A stretch of DNA of 64,000 nt from Typha latifolia (Eukaryota > Streptophyta > Magnoliopsida > Poales > Typhaceae). The first letter of the stretch is position 1. Each line of letters starts with the position of its first letter. Below, piece after piece: positions 1-10,004 of the stretch. The stretch covers positions 5,653,188 through 5,717,187 of the forward strand of contig CM034101.1 of NCBI GenBank assembly GCA_019914945.1, in the 5' to 3' direction. Position numbers and translations under genes: made by a program. The notes under the pieces are model-generated. The model saw only the letters and a list, made by a program, of their open reading frames with translations. It had not been told where the DNA came from and searched no databases.

Positions 1-351
1 CACATCTTTAGAGACTAACCAATAATTTAAAATTAACCCTAAATAGTGCATTTTTGCCGACCACGTTCGAACGCGCCCGATCGCATTCGAACGCACACAT
101 GTTTCCCTTCTCTCGATTTCCGAATGCGATATAGGCGTTCGCAGGCGCATTCAAATGCGGCGTTCGAATGCACAATTCACACTCTCTAGATATGCGAACC
201 TGATGTAAGTGTTCGAACGCACTCCACCAGCGTTCGAACGCGACATACAGAAAAGTTATTTTTCTAGAATTAAACACTAAAACAAAAGACAAAGACATCC
301 CTAAAGTGTATCCATGCTCGAGACGACATCGGTGAAGCTCGAATCGTATCA
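1..351 (-). repeat. 3' LTR of the Ty3/gypsy element, partial at the window edge
   Basis: Positions 194-351 match the right LTR (4111-4267) and end in the same GTATCA. Positions 1-190 do not match the equivalent part of the right LTR. Instead they hold an array of the GCGTTCGAACGC palindrome, with exact TTCGAA cores at 66, 86, 163, 212 and 233 plus variants near 137 and 150. The left LTR is therefore either rearranged, carries an insertion, or recombined with a different family. Confidence 0.75.
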
Positions 352-413
352 ATCCACCATGCTTCCACAATCTTGTCCTCAAGGTTTGAAATTAGGGAAG
401 CGATCTTTGAACT

Positions 414-2003
414 CTAACTCAAGCTCCTCAATGATTTGATCCTCAGCATTGATTCCCACATATCTGAAAATAAAGGAAAGGTTGGTGCTGTAAAAAAGGC
501 GAGCTCACTTGTGTCCGATTGGCATGAAAGAGCATCGGCCACTCGGTTCTCGATCCCCTTTTTGTAGACTAGTTTGTAGTCATACCCAAGGAGTTTCGTG
601 ACCCATCGTTGCTGTGCTAGGGTGTGCACATATTGCTCCATGAAGTAGGGTAAGCTACGCTGGTCCGTGCGGATAGTAAACCGTTGGCCAATCAAGTAGG
701 GTCGCCATTTGGTGACAGCGTGTAGAATTGCTAGCATTTCGCGCTCATAGGTGGATAGCTGTCGCAACCGGTTTGACAATGCATTGGCTCATATATGCCA
801 CGGGTCTGCCCTCTTGCAGCAAAACTGCTACAGTGCCCTCACCCGAAACGTCGCATTCCACCACAAAGGGCTTGCTAAAATTCGATAGTGCTAGAACCGG
901 AGCGGTAGACATAGATGTCTTCAAGGCTTTGAAGGCCTCTATCGCCTTGCCCGTCCATTGAAACCCATCTTTTCTGAGTAAGGAGGTCAGCGGGGTAGCA
1001 ATTTTGCCATAGTTGGCAACGAATCGTCGGTAGTACCCCGTCAACCCAAGGAATCCCCTCAATTTCTGCTGATTAGCGGGAATCGGCCAGTCCACCATGT
1101 TCTTGATCTTGCTTGGATCGACTTCCACTCTTCTTGCTGAGATTATATGTCCCAAGTACATCACTCATGGCTCTCCCCAGAGACACTTGCTCATCTTGAC
1201 TTTTAACTGGTTTTGTTGCAAGATATTCAACACCTCACGCACATGCCGGAAGTGCTCGCTCCAATTCCTGCTATACACTAGAATATCGTCAAAGAAGACG
1301 AGCACATACCTACGTAAGAGCGGGCGAAAAAGGTCATTCATCAGCCCTTGGAAGGTGGTTGGTGCATTGGTGAGCCCAAATGGCATGACTCGGAACTCAT
1401 AGTGGCTATCATGAGTTTGGAATGTCATTTTGTGCACATCTTTCGGATCGACGCGGATTTGATGGTACCCTGCTCTTAAGTCAAGTTTGCTGAAGTAAGT
1501 TGACCCTGTGAGTTCATCTAGCAACTCCTCCATCACTAGTATTAGATACCGGTCTTTGACGATAATCACATTCAAGGCTCGGTAGTCAACGCAAAATTGC
1601 CAACTCCCATCTTTCTTCCGAACAAGCAGCACCGGTGACGAGTAGGCACTTCTATTTGAATAATCCCTTGCTCGAGCATTTCCACCACCAATTTGATGAT
1701 CTCTTCCTTTTGAACATGCGAGTACCGATAGGGTCGGACATTTGCTGGTTCAGCCCCTGGAATGATCTGGATGCGATGGTCGTGCCGACGGGTCGGTGGC
1801 AGTCCTCGGGGTTCCTCGAAGAGATCCTTGAATTCCTGCAGCAGCTCTTGCATGTCAATGGCTATTTCCCTTGGTGGTGGATGTTCTGGTTCAGCAACAG
1901 CCATTTGCAATAGTAGAGCTCGGTCCCCTACACAAGAAGACCCAAAAGTGGTCGCAACATCGGCTCTTGCCGCGATTGGTTTCCATCCAACAGCACCCTT
2001 CAA
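414..2003 (-). pseudogene. Ty3/gypsy reverse transcriptase and RNase H, broken
   Basis: Read on the minus strand in four pieces (2003-1572, 1632-1165, 1164-745, 779-414) that need frame changes or stop bypass to join. The first piece carries the pre-RT region before the palm. The second has the fingers/palm, including the FFDDILVYS catalytic motif with both aspartates, and the PFGLTNAP block. The third has the connection region (GHIIS, FLGLTGYYRRFV) and the start of RNase H with an acidic residue in the CDVSGEG context. The fourth has the YEREMLAI, TDQRSL and NRVADALS motifs of RNase H. These families copy retroelement RNA into DNA. No integrase HHCC or DDE sequence follows. An inactive relic. 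Confidence 0.88.
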
Positions 2004-2046
2004 CTATTCCTCCAAAATGTCAATGTGAGATTTGAAAAATCAAACG

Positions 2047-3797
2047 TTACAGGCCCCAAGCTTTGAACCCATTGGGTTCCAAGACAATGTCAGCACCTCG
2101 CAAGGCCAACGGATAAAGATCAAATGTAAAAGTTTGGCCTTGCACCTTCAATTCCACACTTCCATAAATAAAATCTGCTCGCAATGTGGTGCCAGCTCCA
2201 ATCCTCACATCGAACCCTTCTGTGGGTTCCGACTCGAGCCCAATCTTCCTAAGGAGCCTCTTGTTAATGAAGTTGTGGGTGGACCCGGTGTTGATCAAGA
2301 TTCTCACTGTAGTTTTCTTGACTACACCGTTCACCCGCAAAGACTTTAGCGCAGCTGTCCCTGAATAGGCGTGGAGGGAGATTTCGGCTGTCATGTCCTC
2401 CACAGGTTGCTCCTCAGCTACTTCTCCTTGATGTCCAGCCACACCTTCATCTTCAGCGGCAAACTCAAACTCCACATCCTCCAATCCATCTATTAGCATC
2501 ACCGATCCCATCAATTTAGTGCAGCGATGTCTGAGTATAAACTTCTCATCACAACGAAAGCATAGGCCTTTGGCCCTTCGTTCCTCCACTTGAGCAGGTG
2601 TGAGTGCTCGTCCTGGACCTCTAGGTTCATACTTCACATCTTGAGATGGCTTTAGGGGTGCTCGAGGAGGTACCATTGCAGCAGCGGTTCTTGGTACTCC
2701 GGTAATATTTTCTGCCGCTATGGTTGGTTGAACCGAATTGCGGCTTCCTTGGCTCATCCAATTCTGTTTCAAGTGTAAATTCATGGCCCTGTGTTTGTCT
2801 TCCATGAGCACCGCATCTTCGAAGGCCTCCTTTAAAGTTCTAGGCCTTAAAGCTCTCACGTCGGCTTGTATGTCTCCCCGCAGCTCGGAGATGAAGGTGT
2901 TGTGAAGTTGCTGATCCTTCCATGGGGGTTGACATCGGCCACTTATCCTCTCAAATTCTTCTTGATATGTCCCAACCGTGGTCTTTTGCACCGTCTTTGA
3001 GAGGAGAGTCTTCATACCCCGACGCTCCAAATCGCCGCATGATATCGACACAAAATTTAGCCCAAGTTTCGATAGCCTCATTGGCATTGGCTACTCGAAA
3101 CCAATGAAGCACCGCATCTTCAAGGTGGAAGCTCGCAAACGTCACCTTATATTCTTCTGACGTACCTTGGTATGCGAAGAATTGCTCCACCTTATACAAC
3201 TAATCGATCGGATCGCCACCTTTGAACTTGGGAAATTTGAGATGCACGATTTGCCCACGGATGTCGTCATCTCAATCCGAATCATGTCCAAGTCCTTGCC
3301 TAACCGGAGGAGGTTGCACCATGAATGGTTGATGATCCCTCCTTCGAGTTTGATTAACTCGTCGTGGTTCAGGTTCGTATTACCCCGCCCATGGATCTAG
3401 ATCTCCAAGGTGATCTCCATAGTGGTTCGCTCATCGGATGGGTTCACTTGCAACTAGGCCTAGTGGAACCATCCTTGCTTGCCTCTGGCCCATAGGGTGG
3501 TGAAGCAGCAACTCTTGTGGTTGCAAATTCTAAACCGATGGTGGTGGGTTCATGGGAGGGGACTCGCGTCATGGGATTGATGGTGCGTTCCAGTTTGTCA
3601 TGGCTTTCCTTGTCGCCCATAATTCCCGCATCATCTCCATCATTATCTGGTTGTTGATGGCCATTTGTTCCGCAGGTGGAAGTCCCCACAACCGTTTCCC
3701 CCTTCTCTATTGGGAAAATCTCTTCTTCATCATCTCGCCATGCAGCCATGGCTCTGGTTGCCGTCATAGGAAGTGTGTGTCCGAGGAACGGTGGCAC
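2047..3797 (-). pseudogene. Ty3/gypsy gag and aspartic protease, broken
   Basis: Minus-strand gag in at least three frames (3797-3444, 3199-2951, 3087-2047). The middle piece has the capsid-like signature around VEQFFAY, ASFHLEDAVLHWF and RFG. The last piece holds a zinc knuckle (CFRCDEKFILRHRC; Cys, Cys, His, Cys spaced as usual for plant gypsy Gag) followed by a retroviral-type protease. The protease active site reads ILINTGSTHNF where the family has D-T-G, so the catalytic aspartate is replaced by asparagine and the enzyme should be dead. The element is disabled by substitution, frameshifts and loss of integrase. Confidence 0.85.
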
Positions 3798-3805
3798 TGA
3801 TATCA
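3793..3805 (-). other. Primer-binding site of the Ty3/gypsy element
   Basis: On the minus strand this reads TGATATCAGTGCC, close to TGGTATCAGAGCC, the initiator-methionine tRNA primer site used by many plant LTR retrotransposons. It lies a few bases from the inner end of the 5' LTR at 3809. Confidence 0.6.
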
Positions 3806-3808
3806 GCT

Positions 3809-4267
3809 TGATACAATCTCCCCTTTAGGCTAAGGTTTGATCTCTCCTAATTTTCAGATCTGGATTAGATCTGACATAGAAATTTAAAAATAGATCTCGA
3901 AATATACCACCGTCGGATTGACTTGAGATTTTGATATGTTGTAGCCCCAAAAAAGAGCTTTCCAACAAATTTTCAGGCAAATTAGATGTAGGTAACTCGA
4001 GATATCGTCCGATTAGTGGACGAACGTCAGGGGGTCTGTCTTAGGATCCGTGGATGGAGGCACAAGATCCTAGACGATGGTGGATGGTGGTGGACCGGCA
4101 TTAATGGGGTTGAACCTGATGTAGGCGTTCGAACGCACTCCACCCACTTTCAAACGCGACATACATAAAAGTTATTTTTCCAGAATTAAACACTAAAACA
4201 AAAGACAAAGACATCCCTAAAGTGTATCCATGCTTGAGACGACATCAGTGAAGTCCGAATCGTATCA
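3809..4267 (-). repeat. 5' LTR of the Ty3/gypsy element
   Basis: 459 bp bounded by TGATAC and GTATCA inverted ends, with a primer site at the inner side. It has one exact GCGTTCGAACGC (TTCGAA core 4128-4133) and a decayed copy near 4147 (TTTCAAACGC). Confidence 0.8.
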
Positions 4268-5878
4268 AAATTCCTTTAGAATGGAGGTGATTTCGTCAAT
4301 TGATGGGAACTCACATAGCCTATCTTGCTGCGCCAGAATAGGGGGGCGCTAGCCTTGTCTGTTGAAAAGGTCATGGGAGAAGATGAAAGGGGGGTTAGTA
4401 GTGGAGTAAATGGACCAGAAGTGGGATAAAAAGCACTCCCTAATCTCCTTCATGTCATAGGATCTTTTGTCATCTATCATTACAGAGCTGATTGAGTTTT
4501 TTTCTTTTTCTGGCGATTGTCGAGGCGTGAAAGTAGCCATTGTTATGATCCTCACAAGTGAGCTATCTTGATCTTGCTCTTTGCTTAGTAAATTTCTTGA
4601 TTGCACAGAAGATCATCGTGCTGCCACCGAAGGATTTGTTCTTGATGCCAGTCTTCCTCGCAGGTAACTTCTGATTGAAGCCTAAGAATTTCCTTTTCAA
4701 TAGTTATGATCTTCCTTGTTATGTTGCCTACATGGGAGGAAGCCCACTATTTCAGTCCTCTCGTGATGGTAGCTACTTTCTTTGTGAACCTATTGCCCGG
4801 GCTCAGGGAGGAGCAGATGTCTTTGTAATGTGGGAGGAAGGAGGGTACCTTGATCCACCAATTCTCAAACTTGAATCTTCTTTGGGGGCAACCACTAACT
4901 GGGCAACTTTCAAGTAAGAATGGGTTATGGTCACCCGTGATGGCCAAGAGATGAAGGACCTTCACTTTCAGGAACCTAGTGCACTAGTCCACCATCGCTA
5001 GAGTTCTATCCAGGCGTTGTCAGGTTCTATTAGAGGAAGAATGCCTATTTGTCTAGGTGTAAGCTGGCTCCGCATATCAAAGGTCCATGAGTCTAGCATT
5101 GTTAATGAAGTCGGAAAAGCTATGATGTTCACTTTTGGAGGATACTCTTTAGGTTTTGAATCGTCGAGGATCCTCCACCCGCTCGAAAATTCCAAGCTAT
5201 GATGTTCATTTTTGGCTAGGCAGCGAGATAGGCATTGACATCGATGATCCATTAGGAGCTTGTTTGTCGTCATCTAGATTTGCTACAAAGGATGTTGCCA
5301 AGGTCGTCTTCTTGTATATGGGAGCCCAATGATTCTCAACTTTACGCTTGCTAGGAGAGCATGTGATACCTGTGGGTACCATGGACATTTCTTCTGAGTT
5401 GGGAGTTAGGGTTTTTTCAATAAGCTTCTAGGACGTGGGATGGGTAGTGTATGTGGTTTGCATGGGAATAGGCATGAGCGAATGGGTAAGGCATGTAGGT
5501 GTCAGCTTGGGATAGGGTGTATTTTGGGCAGTTATCTAGCCATTGTGTTCCTCGATGGGTGAGGTGTTTAAGGATTCTATCAAGTTGATAGGGATGGAAA
5601 CAATCGTCGGGTCCTAATTAGCTATGGATGGATTCGCAGTAGTGTTTAGGAGCTTGGGATTAGAAGTCTTCTTGGGTTTGGCAATGGAGGGGACGAGCGG
5701 CATGGTGGAGTTGGCTTGCGGTGGTGTAGTGTAGCAGTGGAATTGACGGTGTCTCACTAATAGTGGGATAGGCCTATCATTGGGCAACACGTCCTCAAGG
5801 TCACTATACATGCCTTGGGACCTCACGTCCAAGGAGGGGCTGAAAAGATGCCAATGCCCTTGACGTGTGCAATCACCT
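4268..5878 (-). mobile_element. L1-type LINE fragment: ORF1 tail and ORF2 endonuclease with linker
   Basis: The minus strand gives recognisable L1 ORF2 pieces in shifting frames: RHSSSNRT and QRLDRTLAMVD near 5000-5040, then ITGDHNPFLL and FKFENWWIKVPSFLPH (4965-4747), then the endonuclease-RT linker with ATFTPRQSPEKEK (about 4606-4349) and FPSIDEITSILKEF at 4268-4330. The reverse transcriptase is missing because the Ty3/gypsy LTR begins at 4267. The part 5200-5878 is weaker and probably the ORF1 C-terminus. It appears to be continuous with 11980-12850 before the intervening 6.1 kb inserted. The first part of the endonuclease is also absent. Confidence 0.72.
5874..5878. repeat. Target-site duplication CACCT, left copy
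   Basis: CACCT directly precedes TGTAATAACCC at 5879. The same CACCT follows the closing GGGTGTTACA at 11980-11984. Confidence 0.75.
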
Positions 5879-6043
5879 TGTAATAACCCAAGTAGGGTTT
5901 AAAAAAAAAGTGGCCTCGTGCCTATGCAAGCTACATGAGCAGCTTGCATGGTGAGGTGCCACACGCCCACCGCCACTGCCGCAGCCAACCGGTTGCGGCC
6001 AGCTGGCCGTGACGGACCCTGGCACCACCACCATTTTCCCCTC

Positions 6044-6050
<7 letters not shown>

Positions 6051-6084
<34 letters not shown>
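6051..6084. repeat. (TC)17 microsatellite
   Basis: A 34-bp perfect TC run. Another loose CT/CTT-rich tract lies at about 6320-6435; open frames across both are low-complexity artefacts. Confidence 0.95.
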
Positions 6085-6087
<3 letters not shown>

Positions 6088-7504
6088 CACCCTCTCATTT
6101 ATCAACCCGGCGGCGGCGACTCCAGGGAAGGTGTCGGCAATGAGGAGAGAAAGGAGTGCGAGAGATAATAGAGAACTCCCTCTCTCTTTCCTTTTCTTCA
6201 TCTCTCTCTCTCTCCCTCTCTCCTTCTTGCCTTGAGCTCAGGCTCGTCGTAGCCGAGCTGTCAGCGAGAGGCCGACCACTGGATGGCCAGCAGCGGCCGA
6301 GCCCCTCCCCGCCAGCCCGGGTCCGCTCCCTCCTCCCTTCTCCTTCTCTTCTCTTCTCTTCTCTTTTTCTTCTCCTTCTTTTCCTTCTTTCTTCTTCTCC
6401 TTTCTTCTTCTTCTTTCTTCTTTTTCTTCTTCCTCAGCTATTCCCTTTTGCAACAGTGTTGGGCTCGGCCCAGCACTATAGCAGACAGTGCTGAGCCCAG
6501 CACTATGACAAGGGAATTGCTCCCTTTTAATTTGTTACATTAATTATATAATTTAGTTTCTAAAATTTAGGTAAATCGGTTTATCTAGATGGTAGATTAT
6601 TTTGATTATTTACACTCACTAGTATAAGTATTAGCTAAATATTTTAGTATAATAATTTATTAATTATAGTTATAAACACTTGCATATGATTATATATAGT
6701 TTAGCCATTGTTTATTAGATTAATACATGTAATCATATTGATAATAATCTTATATTTTATATCGTTAGTTTTATTAAAAATAATTAAATTATATAAGTTT
6801 CTACTAATGTTTATGTATGCTTATACATGCATATATTTAATATATTTGAATATGCAATGTGTTTCTAGCACCTTATTATTATTATATATTATTTTCTATG
6901 TAATAAAATGCCGAGCTCAAATAATTATTTTTATATTTATGGATAATGATTATTATATATACGATTAGTAACTAGTTAAGTAAAAGTAGTAATTGCCATA
7001 TAATTGAATTATAGTTAGTTATTTTATGTACATATATTTTAATTATATTATTGTATATTTGATTCTTTTATGCTTAAAGAGGTTAATTATTATGCCTAAT
7101 GTATAATTAGAATAAGGACATCTGAATTATATATATAATGTATATCAAGTTATTTAATAAAATCAAATAATTTATTATATTTTGTACTAATAAATTCTAA
7201 ATGGGATAAACGGCTAACATCATACTACTTAAATAATTTCAGATTATTTAAGAAGAATGTTTCATGTTATCTATGCTCACCTTGCATATGTATATTGTTA
7301 TGATCAATCAAGATTAATTTAATTTTGAGTGATGCATTAGAATTGATTATAATATGCTTTTGATGATTTGATTGATCTGTGTATGACTTATTTAATTCGA
7401 TTGTTATATTCTATGTCTTGAATCTATTTTGAATGTTTAGAGGTGCATCTCCAAAAAGATTTTTTGATTTTTTTTCTTAGATTTTTTATTTTAAAAAAAG
7501 GGTG

Positions 7505-7574
7505 TTCGAATGCAAATTTTTGAGTTTGAACGCGGTGACTGGCGCGTTCGAACGCGCAGATTGGTGCGTTCGAA
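7505..7574. promoter_or_regulatory. Palindrome array upstream of a TATA-like box in the element leader
   Basis: Three exact TTCGAA cores (7505, 7547, 7569), two of them inside GCGTTCGAACGC, and a TTTGAACGC variant near 7525. TTATATATTG follows at 7591-7600. A likely transcription start region with CTTCCAAACCCTAGAAACC-like leader sequence follows. Confidence 0.5.
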
Positions 7575-8055
7575 CGCACTCAAGGATTCTTTATATATTG
7601 TGTCTAAATCCAAGAGTTTTCATCTTCCATCTTCCAAACCCTAGAAACCATTCATTTTCTCCCTCTCAAATCTTCAAGATCTTGGTATTTTTCATCAAAT
7701 TTCTCACCACAAACCCTTTTAAAGGGTAGTTCTCCTTCGGATTTAGCGTCTTTCGGCCGAATCTCTTAGTTTTTCTTCACTTTTTGCGAGGTATGATCAT
7801 CCATCAATTTTCCTATTTTTTATTCAATTAAGTCTCTTGATCTTGATTAATTTCGTGTGTTTTCGAGTTTTGATCACGTTAAAGTTACTATCTTGATGTT
7901 TCTTGTGTGATTGAACGTGATATCTTAGCGTTTTCAAGCGGATGATGGATTTCATTTAGGGCCTTCATGATTTCTTGGATTTGTTTTTATTTCTTGCTAT
8001 CTTTTTGTTTGCTTTGGGCATGTATTGAATCTTGCATCTTGTTTCTTTCTCAAGA

Positions 8056-9084
8056 ATGCCTAGAAAAGCTGCAGTTTCCAAGAAACCTAGGCTGCCTTCC
8101 TCACCTACTTCGACTCACAAGTTTTCAACATCTATGGCTGCGGGGCGTTACAAACATAATTTTGGTACCCGTCCTATTATCTGTGAACGACCCGTGGTCA
8201 TTTCCGATTTTTCTTCTTTGGGGATAGAATAGATATTTACTGAGCGAGGATGGTTATCGGTGTGTGGGATGAGCGGGACTGCTTATGTGGAAGTTGTTCA
8301 AGAATTTTTTAGTAATGCTACGGTTTTAGACCGCTGTATACATTCTATTATTCGTAGGGTGTCTGTATACTTGGACTCAGATGTTATTCGCGTTGAACTT
8401 CGTCTTCCTAATGGTGAGTTCTAGTATCCAACGTCTGCTCATGCTGGCACTGTACTGATCAAAAGGGAACGTTGGAAGGGAAACATGATGCCGCATGCAA
8501 AGCTGACGTCCGTGGCTCGCATGCTTCACATGTTTTGTCTGTACAATGTCACCCCCAAGACTCGACATTCAAGTATTAGTCTGGATCGTGCATTTCTCCT
8601 TCATGCAATGTTATCTGGAGTCTCGGTTGATTTGGCTGCGGTGATCTATGATTCAATACTCTCAGCTGCACAGAAAGAAGCACCTCGTGAGGGGTTACCG
8701 TTTGACATCTTTATTACAAACTTGTGCACTCAGAGTGGGGTGCGTGTGGATGCTTCGGAACCTTCTCTTACTTCGCACAAACCATTGGATCGGATTACTC
8801 TTAAGCGGAGTCAAGCTCACGACCAGTCGTCTCCTCTCAAGCCATCCTCTTCCGCCGCTGGTCGCTCATCACATCTCGACAGCTCTAATGATAGCTCTGA
8901 CGGTGAAACATCTCACTCTGAGGGGGAGTTACTATAGTACTCTGATCGTTTCGATCAGCTTAGTACTCAAGTGCAGGATCTCCATTCGGCAGTGAATGAT
9001 TTACGAGCTGAGCAAGCTCGTCAGGGGACTGTACTTGACTCTGTATTGACGATTCTTCAGCGTCAGTTTCCTCCGAGTTCCTAG
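8056..9084 (+). pseudogene. Putative plant transposon protein (PF20167-like), with in-frame TAG stops
   Basis: A single frame runs from ATG 8056 to 9084 (343 codons), interrupted by TAG at 8230, 8422 and 8935 and closed by TAG at 9082. The N-terminus is basic (MPRKAAVSKKPRLPSS). The segment ERGWLSVCG, then VQEFFSNA and a V-Y-L strand, resembles the plant transposon protein family often carried by non-autonomous LTR elements. The C-terminal part is Ser/Asp-rich (about 8800-8930) and is followed by a heptad-like stretch (DQLSTQVQDLHSAVNDL) that could be coiled coil. No frameshift is needed, only the three stops. The family name is recalled, so treat the function as unknown. Confidence 0.55.
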
Positions 9085-9429
9085 TCTTTGGCATTTGTGT
9101 CAAAAAGGGAGAGAGTGTCTAGGTGCCTAGGTGTGTAGGGGGAGCATGGTAATAGAGGGAGTTTATTAGAGTCTTTCTGTCTTTCTAATCTTGCTTATAA
9201 CTTTGCTTGGAGGAATTGTGAACTTTGTCTGTTTAAGTACTTTTGAACTTATGCTCCATTCATAACTTGTGTTTGGATTGTTTATTCATTTCAAGTTATT
9301 TTCACTTGATCTTGGATTGGTATATGTTTATTTGCAGGGATTGATGTGCAAAATATTCTAGTCTTGTTGATTGCTCAATTTGAAGTCTTTGTAATATCTT
9401 GTAACCTAGGTGTTTTGTCACAAATTGCC

Positions 9430-9440
9430 AAAGGGGGAGA
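9430..9440 (+). other. Polypurine tract before the copia-type 3' LTR
   Basis: AAAGGGGGAGA, one base before the TGTTAG that opens the LTR. This is the usual plus-strand priming site arrangement of plant Ty1/copia elements. Confidence 0.75.
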
Positions 9441-9585
9441 TTGTTAGGTTTTTATTTGTTGGCAATTGTGTACAAAATATTCTAAATGTATTTTTTCATG
9501 TATATGAACTTTACACAAGTCTAGAATATCTCTGGTTTGAAGAATTGCAAGATTATTGGAGAAAAGCCGTTGAGTTCACACCGTG

Positions 9586-9823
9586 TTCACAAATGCGTTC
9601 GAACGCGGAATCTACGTTCACACAGACAAAGAGCCGCCTTCACAAATGCGTTCGAACGCGGGTACTGCGTTCACACAAACAGATAGTCGCATTCACAAAC
9701 GCGTTCGAACACGGGTACTGCTTTCACACAAACAGAGAGCCACATTCACAAACGCGTTCGAACGCGGGTACTGCGTTCACACAGACCGAGAGCTGCGTTC
9801 ACAAACACGTTTGAACGCAACCT
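9586..9823. repeat. 53-bp tandem repeat carrying GCGTTCGAACGC in each unit
   Basis: Units start at 9586, 9639, 9692, 9745 and 9798, exactly 53 bp apart; the fifth is partial. Each opens TTCACAAA and holds the palindrome 12 bases in (TTCGAA at 9598, 9651, 9704, 9757; decayed to TTTGAA at 9810), followed by GGGTACTGCGTTCACACA in most units. It lies in the U3 region of the LTR, upstream of the TATA box at 9998. Open frames across it are repeat artefacts. Confidence 0.93.
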
Positions 9824-9997
9824 GAAGAATTCAAGTTGTCGCGTTCGAATGCACTCGGGCCCGTTCGAACGCACCTAAGATCAAGTCATGCCATTCAAAT
9901 GCACTCGGGCCACGTTCGAACGCACCAACGAAGTTTGATAAAATTGGACTTTCATGAGTACGGATAAGACTTGGATTTGGCTCTATCTTGGAGATCA

Positions 9998-10004
9998 TAT
10001 ATAA
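9998..10004 (+). promoter_or_regulatory. TATA box of the copia-type LTR
   Basis: TATATAA followed by GG, about 78 bp past the last palindrome. The related LTR has TATATAAG at 16595-16602 in the same context (ACTTGGAT/ACTTATCT upstream, GATGC/GATAC downstream). Confidence 0.6.

Larger units (their letters stand above)
1..4267 (-). mobile_element. Ty3/gypsy LTR retrotransposon, degenerate, lacking integrase
   Basis: Minus-strand element, in order from right to left: 5' LTR 3809-4267, primer site about 3793-3805, gag with zinc knuckle, protease, reverse transcriptase, RNase H, a purine-rich stretch near 352-375, and the 3' LTR ending at 351. The left LTR runs off the window edge. Both LTRs share about 157 bp at roughly 93 percent identity by eye (194-351 and 4111-4267), and both end GTATCA, the complement of the TGATAC that opens the right one. 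RNase H ends near 414, only about 60 bp from the LTR, so integrase and any chromodomain are missing. Coding frames are broken several times. The element appears to have inserted into an L1 LINE, because L1 coding sequence begins directly at 4268. Confidence 0.9.

Noticed and set aside
5899..6543. Several overlapping Ser/Leu/Arg-rich frames
   Set aside because: They run across TC and CTT low-complexity tracts inside a transposable element.
9586..9823. CRISPR-like array
   Set aside because: The repeat is a contiguous 53-bp tandem with conserved spacers, lies in a plant LTR, and there are no cas genes.
9410..9825. Frames encoding repeated NAFERG-type peptides
   Set aside because: They read through the 53-bp tandem repeat in an LTR promoter region; not coding.
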